The notes: generated by a model from the letters alone, not told the origin. DNA of 64,000 bases from Leptolyngbya sp. NIES-3755 (GCA_001548435.1 AP017308.1:3357030-3421029), one strand, 5' to 3'. Positions 27,361-36,795 are shown, counted from the first letter of the stretch. A program made the numbers and translations.

Positions 27361-28710
27361 ATGTCTGAAAGAATCTTTTGCACTGTTATTACAAAAAACT
27401 ACCTGGCGTATGCTCGAACACTCGCCGAAACATTGAGTGAGCATCACTCGGACAGTAAACTTTATGTGTTGATTGTCGATCGTATCGAGGAGTATTTCCA
27501 ACCCGAAGCGGAGCTGTTCGAGGTGATCCGATTTGAGGATTTGCCCGATCAAAAGACGATCGAACAAATGTGTTTCTACTACACTCCTTTAGAGTTGTGC
27601 TGTGCGCTTCGAGGAATGTTGCATGAATACATTGTTGAACACACCAACGCTGAAAGCTGGATTTTTCTAGATTGCGACATTATGGTTTGTAGCTCTCTAG
27701 AACCGTTGTTTGAAGCTTTATCTGAAACCTCAATTTTATTAACACCGCATTGTAGTGTTCCACTTCCTGTAAAAGATGCGGAACATGAATTAAATATCCT
27801 CATGCACGGATTAAGTAATGCTGGATTTCTCGGATTGAGAAGAACAGAACAAACTCGCGAATTTCTAGCTTGGTGGAAAGACAGATTAAAATACTATTGC
27901 TTTCTAGATTCTGCGCTTGGAGATCCGCGAGGATTGAGCGTCGATCAACGTTGGCTTAATCTTGTTTTTCTATATTTTCCTGATTTTAAGTTCGTAAAAC
28001 ATCCGGGTGCAAATATTGGTCACTGGAATTTTTATGAGCGAAAATTTCAGTATGGAGCAGAAGGCAAAATTCTTGTAAATGGGCAGCCAGTTCTCTTCCT
28101 TCACTTTAGTGGGTGGGATATTGATAACCCCGATTACGTTTCAAAGCATAGCCCACTTTATCAAGAGAAAGATACGTCGCCTTGGACAGAATTCGCAAGG
28201 AGCTATCGAGAGAAATTGTTGAAGAATGGCTATGAGGAAACAAAACAATTTCCTTACACTTTTGCGACCTTTCATGATCGAACTCCGATCACTCAAGTCA
28301 TGAGACGGGGCTATTATGACGAACTAAAACAAGGAACTGCGATCGCGAATTCACCCTTCGATCAGCCTGAGCATTTTCGTTCTAAAAGATACTCGCTGAA
28401 TTCAACTCATTTTCTACAAGAGGAAGTCCGAATTGCCTACGAGCAAGTGATCCAACTTCAGCAAGAGAAGCATCATATCTACCTCACGCTTGAACAAGCT
28501 CAAACGACTCTCGAACAAAAAGAAGCCACACTTCAGCAACTTCAAACCGCCCTTGTAGAAGTTCAACAGAATGCAGAAAAGGAGCGAACTCGATCGAGAC
28601 AAATCATCGAAACAATGGAGAACAGTATTTTTTGGAAAATGAGAGATGCTTGGTGGAGAATCAAACGAAAATTGGGTCAAGCTGAAGTGAAATTGATAGA
28701 AAAAGAATGA
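27361..28710 (+). CDS. Glycosyltransferase (GT-A fold, GT8-like) with coiled-coil tail
   Basis: 449 residues. The N-terminal domain resembles nucleotide-diphospho-sugar transferases: FCTVITKNYLAYARTLAETLSEHH, then the D-x-D metal motif in IFLDCDIMV (Asp104, Asp106), NAGFLGLRRTEQTREFLAWW, SVDQRWLNLVFLYF and NIGHWNFYERKF. The HFSGWD motif near residue 250 is typical of this group. Sugar and acceptor are unknown. A coiled coil (about 345-415) leads to SIFWKMRDAWWRIK (422-435). Its last four bases overlap the next gene's start (ATGA), so translation is coupled. Confidence 0.82.
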   Translation: MSERIFCTVITKNYLAYARTLAETLSEHHSDSKLYVLIVDRIEEYFQPEAELFEVIRFEDLPDQKTIEQMCFYYTPLELCCALRGMLHEYIVEHTNAESWIFLDCDIMVCSSLEPLFEALSETSILLTPHCSVPLPVKDAEHELNILMHGLSNAGFLGLRRTEQTREFLAWWKDRLKYYCFLDSALGDPRGLSVDQRWLNLVFLYFPDFKFVKHPGANIGHWNFYERKFQYGAEGKILVNGQPVLFLHFSGWDIDNPDYVSKHSPLYQEKDTSPWTEFARSYREKLLKNGYEETKQFPYTFATFHDRTPITQVMRRGYYDELKQGTAIANSPFDQPEHFRSKRYSLNSTHFLQEEVRIAYEQVIQLQQEKHHIYLTLEQAQTTLEQKEATLQQLQTALVEVQQNAEKERTRSRQIIETMENSIFWKMRDAWWRIKRKLGQAEVKLIEKE

Positions 28711-29138
28711 AGATGGATAACACCGAACAAACGAGAGTAAATATTGACACTTTGATTGAGAAAATCCGTCAGGAAGCTGCTAGGAAACAAACCGTCACTC
28801 GCTATCAGCCACCGACAAATTTAGATGCCGCAAATCGAATTCGATCAAACAATATTGAAGCGCTTTTAAATGCGGCTCAAACTAAATCTCAAATTAGAAC
28901 AGATTTGCCAGCAAAGTTACAGCGATTTCCTTGGACTGTGGGAGGAAGCTTCGGCAAAATTGCACTCAAACTCTACAGCTTTCTCTTCAAGGAACAAAGA
29001 GCAGTCAATTTTTCATTGATTCAAGCGAACAGAGAAACCCTATTACTGAATCAAAACCTCTTGAAGAAAGTGGCTGAATTGCAGGCAGAAATTAGTGATT
29101 TGCAGACGAGAATTGATGCGCTAGAGAATGAGGAATGA
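28707..29138 (+). CDS. Small coiled-coil protein of the glycan cluster
   Basis: 143 residues, no enzyme motif. The N-terminus NIDTLIEKIRQEAARKQ is followed by a Pro/Asn linker, then an aromatic patch RFPWTVGGSFGKIALKLYSFLFKEQ that could lie on a membrane, and a C-terminal heptad region NQNLLKKVAELQAEISDLQTRIDALENEE. It starts in an ATGA overlap with the glycosyltransferase and ends just before the next glycosyltransferase. It may tether or organise the enzymes through their coiled coils (inference). I do not recognise a named family. Confidence 0.65.
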   Translation: MKMDNTEQTRVNIDTLIEKIRQEAARKQTVTRYQPPTNLDAANRIRSNNIEALLNAAQTKSQIRTDLPAKLQRFPWTVGGSFGKIALKLYSFLFKEQRAVNFSLIQANRETLLLNQNLLKKVAELQAEISDLQTRIDALENEE

Positions 29139-29142
29139 GCGC

Positions 29143-30183
29143 ATGAGAATTGCGATCGCAACGGTTCAAGTTCCATTTATCAGAGGAGGAGCCGAAATTC
29201 TAGCGGATGGACTGCTCCGCGCCATTCAAGAAGCAGGACATTCGGCAGAACTGATTGCGATGCCGTTTCGATTTTCGCCTGTGTCAGAGATTCAGCGGAG
29301 TATGCAGCTTTGGGCATCCGAAAATTTTGAAAACCTGAATGGCTATCAATGCGATCGCGTAATTTGTCTAAAGTTTCCAGCATTCTATTTGCAGCATTCA
29401 AATAAAGTGGGCTGGATTTTGCACCAACATCGATCCGTTTACGATTTGTGGAATACCGAATTTACGACGGAATTTTCTCGAAGCGCAGAAGGCAAGCAGT
29501 TAAAGTTAGAAATTACTGAGCAAGATACAAAAGCACTGAGTACATTTCGTGGGATTTATACGATCGCGAAAAACGTCTCAAAACGATTACAGCAATTCAA
29601 TCAAATTGATTCAATCCCGCTTTATCATCCTCCAGAATTTGCAGAAGCGTTTTACACCAAACCTGCTGAACCATATATTTTCTTTCCAAGTCGTTTAGAA
29701 ACGCTGAAACGACAGGATTTACTGATTCAAGCGATGCGATTTGTACGATCGCCAATGGTCGCTTTACTCGGTGGAGAAGGGGGACAGCAACCGTATCTTG
29801 AGAGTCTGATTGAACAACACGGATTACAGCAAAAAGTTCGCTTACTTGGACGATTAACCGATACCGAAAAATTGAGCTTTTACGCACATTGCTTGGGCGT
29901 TTTCTTCGCGCCCTACAATGAAGATTATGGATATGTGACGCTTGAAGCAATGCTTTCTCGCAAACCTGTGATTACTTGCATAGATGCGGGTGAGCCAGTG
30001 GAATTTGTGGTGAACGGGCAAACAGGTTGGATTGTTGAACCAGAGCCGAAAGCGATCGCAGAAAAAATCGATCAGTTATATGACCAGCAAGCGATCGCGA
30101 AAGAAATGGGAGTCGCGGGACACGATCGTTATCACGCGCTCGATATTTCTTGGAGTAATGTGGTGCAGAAGTTGATACATTAA
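29143..30183 (+). CDS. Glycosyltransferase family 4
   Basis: About 346 residues from ATG 29143, which has GAGGA eight bases upstream; the frame opens five codons earlier inside the previous gene. GT-B fold: N-terminal MRIAIATVQVPFIRGGAEIL with the donor-domain glycine motif, then YIFFPSRLETLKRQDLLIQAM, LLGGEGGQQPYLESL, and the nucleotide-sugar binding block APYNEDYGYVTLEAMLSRKPVITCIDAGEPVEFV. This retaining GT4 adds a sugar at the cytosolic face. Its closest relative in the window is the first half of the 31269 protein, with GGAE, KxPG/FP, LHQHR.xYDL and PYNEDYG in the same order. Confidence 0.87.
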   Translation: MRIAIATVQVPFIRGGAEILADGLLRAIQEAGHSAELIAMPFRFSPVSEIQRSMQLWASENFENLNGYQCDRVICLKFPAFYLQHSNKVGWILHQHRSVYDLWNTEFTTEFSRSAEGKQLKLEITEQDTKALSTFRGIYTIAKNVSKRLQQFNQIDSIPLYHPPEFAEAFYTKPAEPYIFFPSRLETLKRQDLLIQAMRFVRSPMVALLGGEGGQQPYLESLIEQHGLQQKVRLLGRLTDTEKLSFYAHCLGVFFAPYNEDYGYVTLEAMLSRKPVITCIDAGEPVEFVVNGQTGWIVEPEPKAIAEKIDQLYDQQAIAKEMGVAGHDRYHALDISWSNVVQKLIH

Positions 30184-30292
30184 TCGAAAATGAGATCAAT
30201 CAGGCTGTAATCGATACAATGCACATGACACTCGATCGAGTAATGTGTGCAAAAGGTATTAGGATGATGAAACTTGTGTGTGGAGAGAGTCC

Positions 30293-31222
30293 ATGATTTC
30301 TCTGAAAGGTTTGCTGAACTCGTTTCGATCGAGTAGTCGAAAACAGTCTGAAGAAAGCGCAACTTCTTATATTTATCGCCCTGATGTTCCTCAAATCGAC
30401 TTTGCCGCAGGAGTCGAACATCTCAGACGCAGTGGACGATCGGTGGTTGAACATGGAGTTGAAAACACGCGCCCGGAAGCTGTCGCAAATGTGATCGAAT
30501 TAGGCAAACAAATCGGCATTGAATTCAAAGAATTCTCGATCGATGTTAACCTCTATAAACAGTATTTCAATCAGGCAGAATACGCGAAACGTTATGCAGA
30601 GTACTATCGCGGAAATCAACCTGAAAAAACGTTAGAACATTTTATTTGCTATTCATTACTGGGGCTGAATTCGGACGATGTTTTTGTCGATTTAGCCAGC
30701 GAACATTCTCCAGTTCCAGAGATTTTCGGGCGCTTATCTGGGGCGACAACTTACAGTCAAGATATTATGTACCCGGCTGGAATCGAAGGAAATCGTATCG
30801 GTGGTGATGCTTGTGCAATGCCTGTTTCCGATGGATTTATGTCAAAGGCAGCGTTAACTTGCTCGCTCGAACATTTTGAACTAGATGCAGATACTCGCTT
30901 GTTTCAAGAATTAGCAAGAGTGCTGAAACCGGGTGGAAAAATTTGCGTCGTTCCGTTTTATGTCTTCGATCGAGAAGCAGTTCAGACTGATCCAACGGTG
31001 AGCGTTCCTGCTAACGTTCCCTTTGATTCAACTGCGACGATTTACTGCGCTCCAGGTTGGGGAAATCGGCATGGACGATTCTACAGTCCTCAATCGTTTA
31101 TGCAGCGAATTATTTGCCCGGTTCAAAATCAATTTAAATTTGAGTTCTTTCACTTAAAAAATGCAGCCGAAGTTGATTCTTCAGTCTATGCTCGATTTGC
31201 TTTCACAGCGACTCGTCTTTAG
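30293..31222 (+). CDS. Class I SAM-dependent methyltransferase-like protein
   Basis: About 309 residues from ATG 30293; GGAGAG lies six bases upstream, whereas the GTG at 30278 has none. The first 100 residues are unassigned (region YKQYFNQAEYAKRYAEYYRG). The methyltransferase core follows: LNSDDVFVDLASEHSPVPEIFG in place of the usual G-x-G-x-G loop, GGDACAMPVSDGFMSKAALTCSLEHFELDADTRLFQELARVLKPGGKICVVP, the last being the typical motif of small-molecule methyltransferases. The SAM loop is atypical, so activity is not certain. Within the glycan cluster it may modify a sugar. Confidence 0.7.
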   Translation: MISLKGLLNSFRSSSRKQSEESATSYIYRPDVPQIDFAAGVEHLRRSGRSVVEHGVENTRPEAVANVIELGKQIGIEFKEFSIDVNLYKQYFNQAEYAKRYAEYYRGNQPEKTLEHFICYSLLGLNSDDVFVDLASEHSPVPEIFGRLSGATTYSQDIMYPAGIEGNRIGGDACAMPVSDGFMSKAALTCSLEHFELDADTRLFQELARVLKPGGKICVVPFYVFDREAVQTDPTVSVPANVPFDSTATIYCAPGWGNRHGRFYSPQSFMQRIICPVQNQFKFEFFHLKNAAEVDSSVYARFAFTATRL

Positions 31223-31268
31223 ATCGCCGACTGTTGTTTCCAGTTTGTGAAGACTGTTTGTAGAGAAT

Positions 31269-33644
31269 ATGCAAATTGCGATCGTTGCGCCTAGTCCTGT
31301 TCCCTTTTGTATTGGTGGAGCCGAAAAGCTTTGGTGGGGTTTACAGGAAGAAATCAATCAGAATACGCCACATCAAGCTGAGTTAATTAAGCTGCCCACT
31401 CCTGAGCGAAATTTTGCAGATTTGATTCGGAGTTATCGACAGTTTTCAGAGTTAGATCTGAACCATTTTGATTTAGTGATTTCTGGTAAATATCCAGGCT
31501 GGATGGTCGATCATCCGAATCATATTTGCTATATGTTGCATCGGTTACGGGGGCTTTACGATACTTACCACTTCACGGGTTTACCAGAGCAATTCAATAC
31601 AAATCAGACCGAAATTCAAAGACTTCAAAAGCAGTTTAAGCAGGGTAAACGCAGCAATTTGACTGAAGTTTTTGATCAGCTTGAGAAACTTCGATCGAGA
31701 CAAAAATTATCAGAGGAAGTCACGCAGCTTCCGGGTGCTTTCGCGAGAGAAATAATTCATTATTTTGACGGGATTGGGTTAGATTCTAGAGCGATTAGAA
31801 AGTATGCTGCAATCTCGCACAACGTGGCAAATCGTCAAAATTATTTCCCGCAAGGAAGCTCGATCGATGTCATTTATCCGCCTTCAAGTTTGAGACAATT
31901 CGAGCAGGGCGAAAGCGAATATTTCTTCACGATTAGTCGCTTAGACAGTGCGAAAAGAGTTCGATTACTGGTTGAGGCAATGCAATTTGTGAAATCAAAG
32001 GTGCAGCTAAAAATTGCTGGAACTGGACCGGATGAAGCACAATTGAAAGAATTAGCAGGGGAGGACGATCGCATTGAATTTCTCGGATTTGTAAACGATG
32101 AAGACGCGATTCAACTGTATGCCAATGCGATCGCAGTTCCGTATCTGCCTTATGACGAAGATTATGGTCTCGTTGTCATCGAAGCGATGATGAGTGGAAA
32201 GCCTGTTTTGACGACGATCGACTCCGGTGGACCCAATGAGTTTGTGATCAACGGCGAGACTGGATATTCTGTTTCACCTGAACCCGCTGCTTTGGCTGAA
32301 CGGCTGGATTACTTCTATCAGCATCGTGCGGAAGTGAGGCAGATGGGACTTGCAGGACGGAAACTGGTTGAAACAATTACTTGGGAAAATACGGTCGCTC
32401 GATTATTAAGTGAACCGCCAACAAAACCAATGGTAAATGGAATTCGGAAACGTCAAAAAATTACGATCGCAGTCACATTTTCAGTTTTTCCTCCTCGTGG
32501 TGGTGGACAAAGCCGAGTCTTTCATCTGTACAAGCATTTAGCGAAGTATTTCGATATCGAATTTGTCTCAATTACTGGAGTTGATCAAGTTCCTTTTGAA
32601 GGCGAAATTGCTGAGAATGTCCGCGAAATTCGGATTCCAAAATCGCCAAAACATCAGCAGCAAGAACAGGAGATTGAGAAAGAGGTTCGAGTTCCAATTA
32701 CAGATGTTGTCATGCCAGAGTTAGTTTGGTTAACTCCCGAATATCTTGAAGCATTGAAAACTTCGATCGAGTCTTCAGATATTGTGATTGCTTGCCATCC
32801 TTATTTGTATCCGGCAATTCGATCAATCACAGATAAACCACTTTGGTACGAGGCACAAGATGTCGAAATTGATTTGAAATCAAAGATTCTTCCCGATAAT
32901 TCAACCAGTCGAAAAATTCTAGATTCAATTAGAAAAGTAGAAGTCGAGTGTTGTGATGCGAGTCGATTAATCATGACTTGTTCACAGAATGATGCTGATT
33001 TGTTAAACAAGATTTACGGCATTGATCTGAAGAAAGCGATCGAAGTTCCAAATGGAGTCGATACGGAAGCGATTCAATATATTTCTCAGGAAAAGCGTCG
33101 ATCGGCAAAAATCAAACTTGGTTTAGAAAATAGTTTTACGGCTTTCTTTTTAGGCAGTTGGCATGAGCCAAACTTGAAAGCGGTTGAATCGATTTTGAAA
33201 ATGGCAGATGCGCTCCCTAATGTCCATTTCCTCGTGGTTGGAAGCGTTGGCTGGGCTTTTCAAGATAAGAAACATCCGACCAATGTAGGATTTATGGGCG
33301 AAGTCGATGAGGACACGAAATCGATCGTCTTAGAAATTGCGGATGTGGCGTTGAATCCTGTGACATTTGGTTCTGGAACAAACTTAAAGATGTTAGAGTA
33401 TTTCGCGGCAGGCATTCCGGTGATTTCGACTCCTGCGGGAATTCGAGGACTGGGTGTGGAACACGGCAAGCATTGTATCGTCGCAGAAGTGGAGCAATTT
33501 GGAGATGCGATCGACGAACTGCGATCGGAGACTTCAGAGGCACAACTGGCGCGAATCGAAGCTGCGAAAGATCTCGTTCAACGGACTTACGATTGGCGAG
33601 TCATTGCGGAGCGATTTATGAGTGCAGTGGCAGCTTTCGAGTAA
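31269..33644 (+). CDS. Two-domain glycosyltransferase (GT4-GT4 fusion)
   Basis: 791 residues with two complete GT-B units. Unit 1 (about 1-375) begins MQIAIVAPSPVPFCIGGAEKL and ends with YLPYDEDYGLVVIEAMMSGKPVLTTIDSGGPNEFVINGETG. Unit 2 (about 393-791) starts KITIAVTFSVFPPRGGGQSRVFHLYKHL and contains FLGSWHEPNLKAVESILKMADALPNVHFLVVGS and GSGTNLKMLEYFAAGIPVISTPAGIRGL. The two units differ in sequence, so this is a fusion of different GT4s, and unit 1 resembles the 29143 gene product. Such fusions can add two consecutive linkages. No internal stop or frameshift is seen. Confidence 0.88.
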   Translation: MQIAIVAPSPVPFCIGGAEKLWWGLQEEINQNTPHQAELIKLPTPERNFADLIRSYRQFSELDLNHFDLVISGKYPGWMVDHPNHICYMLHRLRGLYDTYHFTGLPEQFNTNQTEIQRLQKQFKQGKRSNLTEVFDQLEKLRSRQKLSEEVTQLPGAFAREIIHYFDGIGLDSRAIRKYAAISHNVANRQNYFPQGSSIDVIYPPSSLRQFEQGESEYFFTISRLDSAKRVRLLVEAMQFVKSKVQLKIAGTGPDEAQLKELAGEDDRIEFLGFVNDEDAIQLYANAIAVPYLPYDEDYGLVVIEAMMSGKPVLTTIDSGGPNEFVINGETGYSVSPEPAALAERLDYFYQHRAEVRQMGLAGRKLVETITWENTVARLLSEPPTKPMVNGIRKRQKITIAVTFSVFPPRGGGQSRVFHLYKHLAKYFDIEFVSITGVDQVPFEGEIAENVREIRIPKSPKHQQQEQEIEKEVRVPITDVVMPELVWLTPEYLEALKTSIESSDIVIACHPYLYPAIRSITDKPLWYEAQDVEIDLKSKILPDNSTSRKILDSIRKVEVECCDASRLIMTCSQNDADLLNKIYGIDLKKAIEVPNGVDTEAIQYISQEKRRSAKIKLGLENSFTAFFLGSWHEPNLKAVESILKMADALPNVHFLVVGSVGWAFQDKKHPTNVGFMGEVDEDTKSIVLEIADVALNPVTFGSGTNLKMLEYFAAGIPVISTPAGIRGLGVEHGKHCIVAEVEQFGDAIDELRSETSEAQLARIEAAKDLVQRTYDWRVIAERFMSAVAAFE

Positions 33645-33659
33645 ATTTCATCTGACAAA

Positions 33660-34628
33660 TTGATTGTGAAAAAAGCACTGATTACCGGACTGACTGGACA
33701 AGACGGATCGTATCTGGCAGAACTCTTGTTAGAACAGGGCTACCACGTCTTTGGATTGGTGCGGCGATCGAGTTCGGGAAATGTCGATCGGGTTCGTCAT
33801 TTATCTGGAACGGTCGAGATTTTGTCTGGTGATTTGCTCGATCAATGTTCGCTGATGGATGCGGTTTCGTATGCTCAACCCGACGAAATCTATAATTTGG
33901 CATCTCAAAGTTATGTGCCGCTTTCTTGGACGCAACCTGCTCTGACGGCAGAATATACAGCATTGGGCGTGTCGCGATTATTAGAATCAATTCGTCGCTG
34001 TAAATCTGATGCGCGATTTTACCAAGCTTCGAGTAGTGAAGTGTTCGGGCAGCCTGATGAGTCGCCTCAAACTGAACGGACTGCTTTTCGACCTCGAAAT
34101 CCTTATGGAGTGGCGAAAGCGTATGCTCATTGGATGACGATTAACTACCGGCAACAGTATGGGTTGTATAGCTGTTGCGGGGTGACTTATACGCACGAAT
34201 CTCCGCGTCGTGGAACTGAGTTTGTGTTCCGCAAAATTACTCGCGGTGCAGCGATGATCAAGATGGGATTAGCAAAGGAATTAAAGCTGGGAAATCTGGA
34301 CGCAAAACGTGATTGGTGTTATGCCAAAGATGCAGTCCGAGCGATGTGGATGATGTTGCAACAAGAGCAACCAGACGATTACATTATTGCCAGCGGTGAA
34401 ACGCATTCGGTGCGTGAATTAGTCCAGGCTGCGTTTGATTGCGTGGGTTTGAATTGGGAAGAATTTGTTTCAGTTGATCCGAGCTTTTATCGACCCGATG
34501 AAGAAGTGCAATTAGTGGGGTCGATCGACAAAATTCGCAAACAGTTGAATTGGGAACCAGAGTATTCTTTCAAACAATTGGTTGAACTCATGGTCGATCA
34601 TGATTTGAAGGAATTATCTCAATCATGA
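33660..34628 (+). CDS. GDP-mannose 4,6-dehydratase-like SDR enzyme
   Basis: 322 residues of the extended SDR family. The NAD(P) motif is TGLTGQDGSYLAELLLEQGYHVFGLVRRSS, catalytic YGVAK (Tyr/Lys) preceded by the S-S-E-V-F-G triad region SSSEVFGQPDESPQTERTAFRPRNPYG, and the C-terminal DPSFYRPDEEVQLVGS with RDWCYAKDAVRAMWMML. The closest known function is dehydration of GDP-mannose to GDP-4-keto-6-deoxymannose, a precursor of fucose, rhamnose or perosamine. No GDP-fucose synthase is in the window. Start TTG at 33660 or GTG at 33666; a cytosolic enzyme supplying sugar nucleotide to the cluster. Confidence 0.85.
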   Translation: MIVKKALITGLTGQDGSYLAELLLEQGYHVFGLVRRSSSGNVDRVRHLSGTVEILSGDLLDQCSLMDAVSYAQPDEIYNLASQSYVPLSWTQPALTAEYTALGVSRLLESIRRCKSDARFYQASSSEVFGQPDESPQTERTAFRPRNPYGVAKAYAHWMTINYRQQYGLYSCCGVTYTHESPRRGTEFVFRKITRGAAMIKMGLAKELKLGNLDAKRDWCYAKDAVRAMWMMLQQEQPDDYIIASGETHSVRELVQAAFDCVGLNWEEFVSVDPSFYRPDEEVQLVGSIDKIRKQLNWEPEYSFKQLVELMVDHDLKELSQS

Positions 34629-35740
34629 AAATCGCGATCGATGTAACGCCTTGGATGCCAAAACCTAGCGGAATTGGGCTTTACGTGTCGAATCTTATTC
34701 AAGGTTTAACCGAGTTACAGTCGCACGAATCGTTTGAGTTAGAGTTAATTTATCAGCCTGGATTAAAGAATTGGTTGAAAAGGAACCTTGCATTTCCAGA
34801 GTACTTAAGGCAGTATTCTAATTTGCATTTATTTCCGTTTCCGGTGCGAGTTTCAAATTTATTTCTTGAAGCTCCGTCGCTATTTTCTGGGCAGTTTGAG
34901 CGATTTTCTCAAAATCCTGATATTGTGCATGGAACAAATTATACGGTTTTCCCAGTTCGGAAAAGTCGTCGAGTTATGACCATTTACGATATTAGTTTCA
35001 TCAAATATCCTGAATATTCAAATTCGACTGTTAAAGCTTATACAAATCGATTAAAAAAATGTCTTGAATGGACGGATTTAGTTCTAACCATTTCACACAG
35101 TTCTAAACAAGATATCGTCGAATATTTGGGAGTTGATCCGAGTCGAATCTGTGTGACACATTTGGCAAGTCGCTATCAAGTTCGTGAAACGTCAGAATCT
35201 TCAAAGCCTTATATCTTGTTTGTGAGTACGATCGAGCCTCGAAAAAATCTCAAATCCTTAATTTCCGCATTCGAGTATCTGAAAAGAAACTATCAGATTG
35301 AACATGATCTAATTTTGATCGGGCAAAAAGGCTGGTTGTATGAGCCGATTTTTGAACAAATTGCTCGATCGGCATTTCAATCCTCAATTCGTCATCTTAG
35401 TTATCTTCCAGACGAGCAAGTTGCCCAGTTTTACCAAGAAGCGGATGTCTTTGTTTATCCCTCGCACTATGAAGGTTTTGGGATGCCTGTACTAGAAGCG
35501 ATGACTTTGGGTGCACCCGTTGTTACAAGTAATAGTTCATCGCTGCCAGAAGTTGCGGGAGATGCGGCAATTTTAGTAGACCCAAATAATATTGAACAAT
35601 TAGCGGAATCGATTTTGCGAGTGATTCGCGATCGACCCTTTCGCAATTCGCTGATTCAAAAAGGCACAGAACAGGCTAAATTGTTCTCTTGGGAAAAGAC
35701 TGCAAAAGAAACCTTAAACGCTTATCGATCGATTCTGTGA
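34625..35740 (+). CDS. Glycosyltransferase family 4
   Basis: 371 residues. N-terminal MKIAIDVTPWMPKPSGIGLYVSNLIQGL matches GT4 mannosyl/rhamnosyl transferases, and the donor domain shows YILFVSTIEPRKNLKSLISAFEYL, ADVFVYPSHYEGFGMPVLEAMTLGAPVVTSNSSSLPEVAGDAAILVDP. The E-x7-E motif (EGFGMPVLE) is intact, so it should be active. The ATG overlaps the stop of the dehydratase gene by four bases (ATGA). It is likely to consume the sugar nucleotide from that enzyme (inference from order). Confidence 0.9.
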   Translation: MKIAIDVTPWMPKPSGIGLYVSNLIQGLTELQSHESFELELIYQPGLKNWLKRNLAFPEYLRQYSNLHLFPFPVRVSNLFLEAPSLFSGQFERFSQNPDIVHGTNYTVFPVRKSRRVMTIYDISFIKYPEYSNSTVKAYTNRLKKCLEWTDLVLTISHSSKQDIVEYLGVDPSRICVTHLASRYQVRETSESSKPYILFVSTIEPRKNLKSLISAFEYLKRNYQIEHDLILIGQKGWLYEPIFEQIARSAFQSSIRHLSYLPDEQVAQFYQEADVFVYPSHYEGFGMPVLEAMTLGAPVVTSNSSSLPEVAGDAAILVDPNNIEQLAESILRVIRDRPFRNSLIQKGTEQAKLFSWEKTAKETLNAYRSIL

Positions 35741-36795
35741 TATTAGTCAATCTCGCCTTTCTAGCCTCAAAACCAACTGGGCACACAGTCTACGCAAAAA
35801 ATCTTTTGCCTGGTTTAGCTTCATTAAATCCTGTGTTGCTCACCGGACAAAGTTTTTCTGATTATCAGTGTTATAAAATTTCAGATCAATTGACTCCAGA
35901 TCAAGGCACAAAGGGACACTTTAATCGCCTGAAATGGACACAATTTAGGTTGCCTAAAATCTATAGAGAGCTTGAAAGTAATCTAATCTTCTCACCAATT
36001 CCTGAAGCTCCAATTTTTACTAAATGTCGCTATATTGTGACACTACATGATTTTATTCCGCTTAGATTTCCGCGTTTCAAATCGCCTTTAACGCAGTATT
36101 ACAGACATTATATTCCTCATGTTCTAAATCAAGCTCAGCATATTTTGTGCGACTCGGAATCAACTGCGAATGATGCGATCGCGTTCTACAAAATTCCATC
36201 CAATAAAATCACCGTCGTTCCGCTCGCCTACGACAATCAGCATTTCAAATTCCTCGATTTGCCAACCTCGAATTATTTTCTCTATGTTGGCAGACACGAT
36301 GCTTATAAAAATATTGGTCGATTGCTAACTGCCTTTTCCCAACTTCCAAATGATTATGAATTTTGGATTGCAGGTTCTCCAGATCCGCGATTTACACCGA
36401 GTCTGAAAACCCAAGCTGAAGCATTAGGAATTGTCGATCGAGTTAAATTTCTCAGTTATGTTTCTTATGCAGAATTACCAGAATTAATGAATCGAGCGAT
36501 CGCCCTTGTTTTCCCTAGTTTATGGGAAGGTTTTGGCTTACCCGTTCTCGAAGCAATGGCATGTGGAACTCCCGTCATTACCTCGAATCTTTCATCGATT
36601 CCTGAAGTTGCGGGCGATGCGACGTTATTCGTTGATCCTTACGATGAAAGTGCGATCGCAAATTCTATGAAATCGATCGTTACTAATAGCCAACTGCGCC
36701 AACAATTGAGACAAAAAGGACTCGATCGAGCTTCACAATTCAGTTGGCAAAAAACCGCATCTCAAACCGCTGAAATTCTTAAACAACACTCGTAA
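35737..36795 (+). CDS. Glycosyltransferase family 4
   Basis: About 352 residues. I use the GTG at 35737, which overlaps the previous stop (GTGA); the frame is open further back to 35689 but that lies inside the upstream gene. The N-terminus MILVNLAFLASKPTGHTVYAKNLLPGL fits a GT4 start. Donor site: YFLYVGRHDAYKNIGRLLTAFSQL, ALVFPSLWEGFGLPVLEAMACGTPVITSNLSSIPEVAGDATLFVDP, with intact EGFGLPVLE. It is the last gene of the plus-strand run and is immediately convergent with the EamA-type gene. Confidence 0.9.
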   Translation: MILVNLAFLASKPTGHTVYAKNLLPGLASLNPVLLTGQSFSDYQCYKISDQLTPDQGTKGHFNRLKWTQFRLPKIYRELESNLIFSPIPEAPIFTKCRYIVTLHDFIPLRFPRFKSPLTQYYRHYIPHVLNQAQHILCDSESTANDAIAFYKIPSNKITVVPLAYDNQHFKFLDLPTSNYFLYVGRHDAYKNIGRLLTAFSQLPNDYEFWIAGSPDPRFTPSLKTQAEALGIVDRVKFLSYVSYAELPELMNRAIALVFPSLWEGFGLPVLEAMACGTPVITSNLSSIPEVAGDATLFVDPYDESAIANSMKSIVTNSQLRQQLRQKGLDRASQFSWQKTASQTAEILKQHS

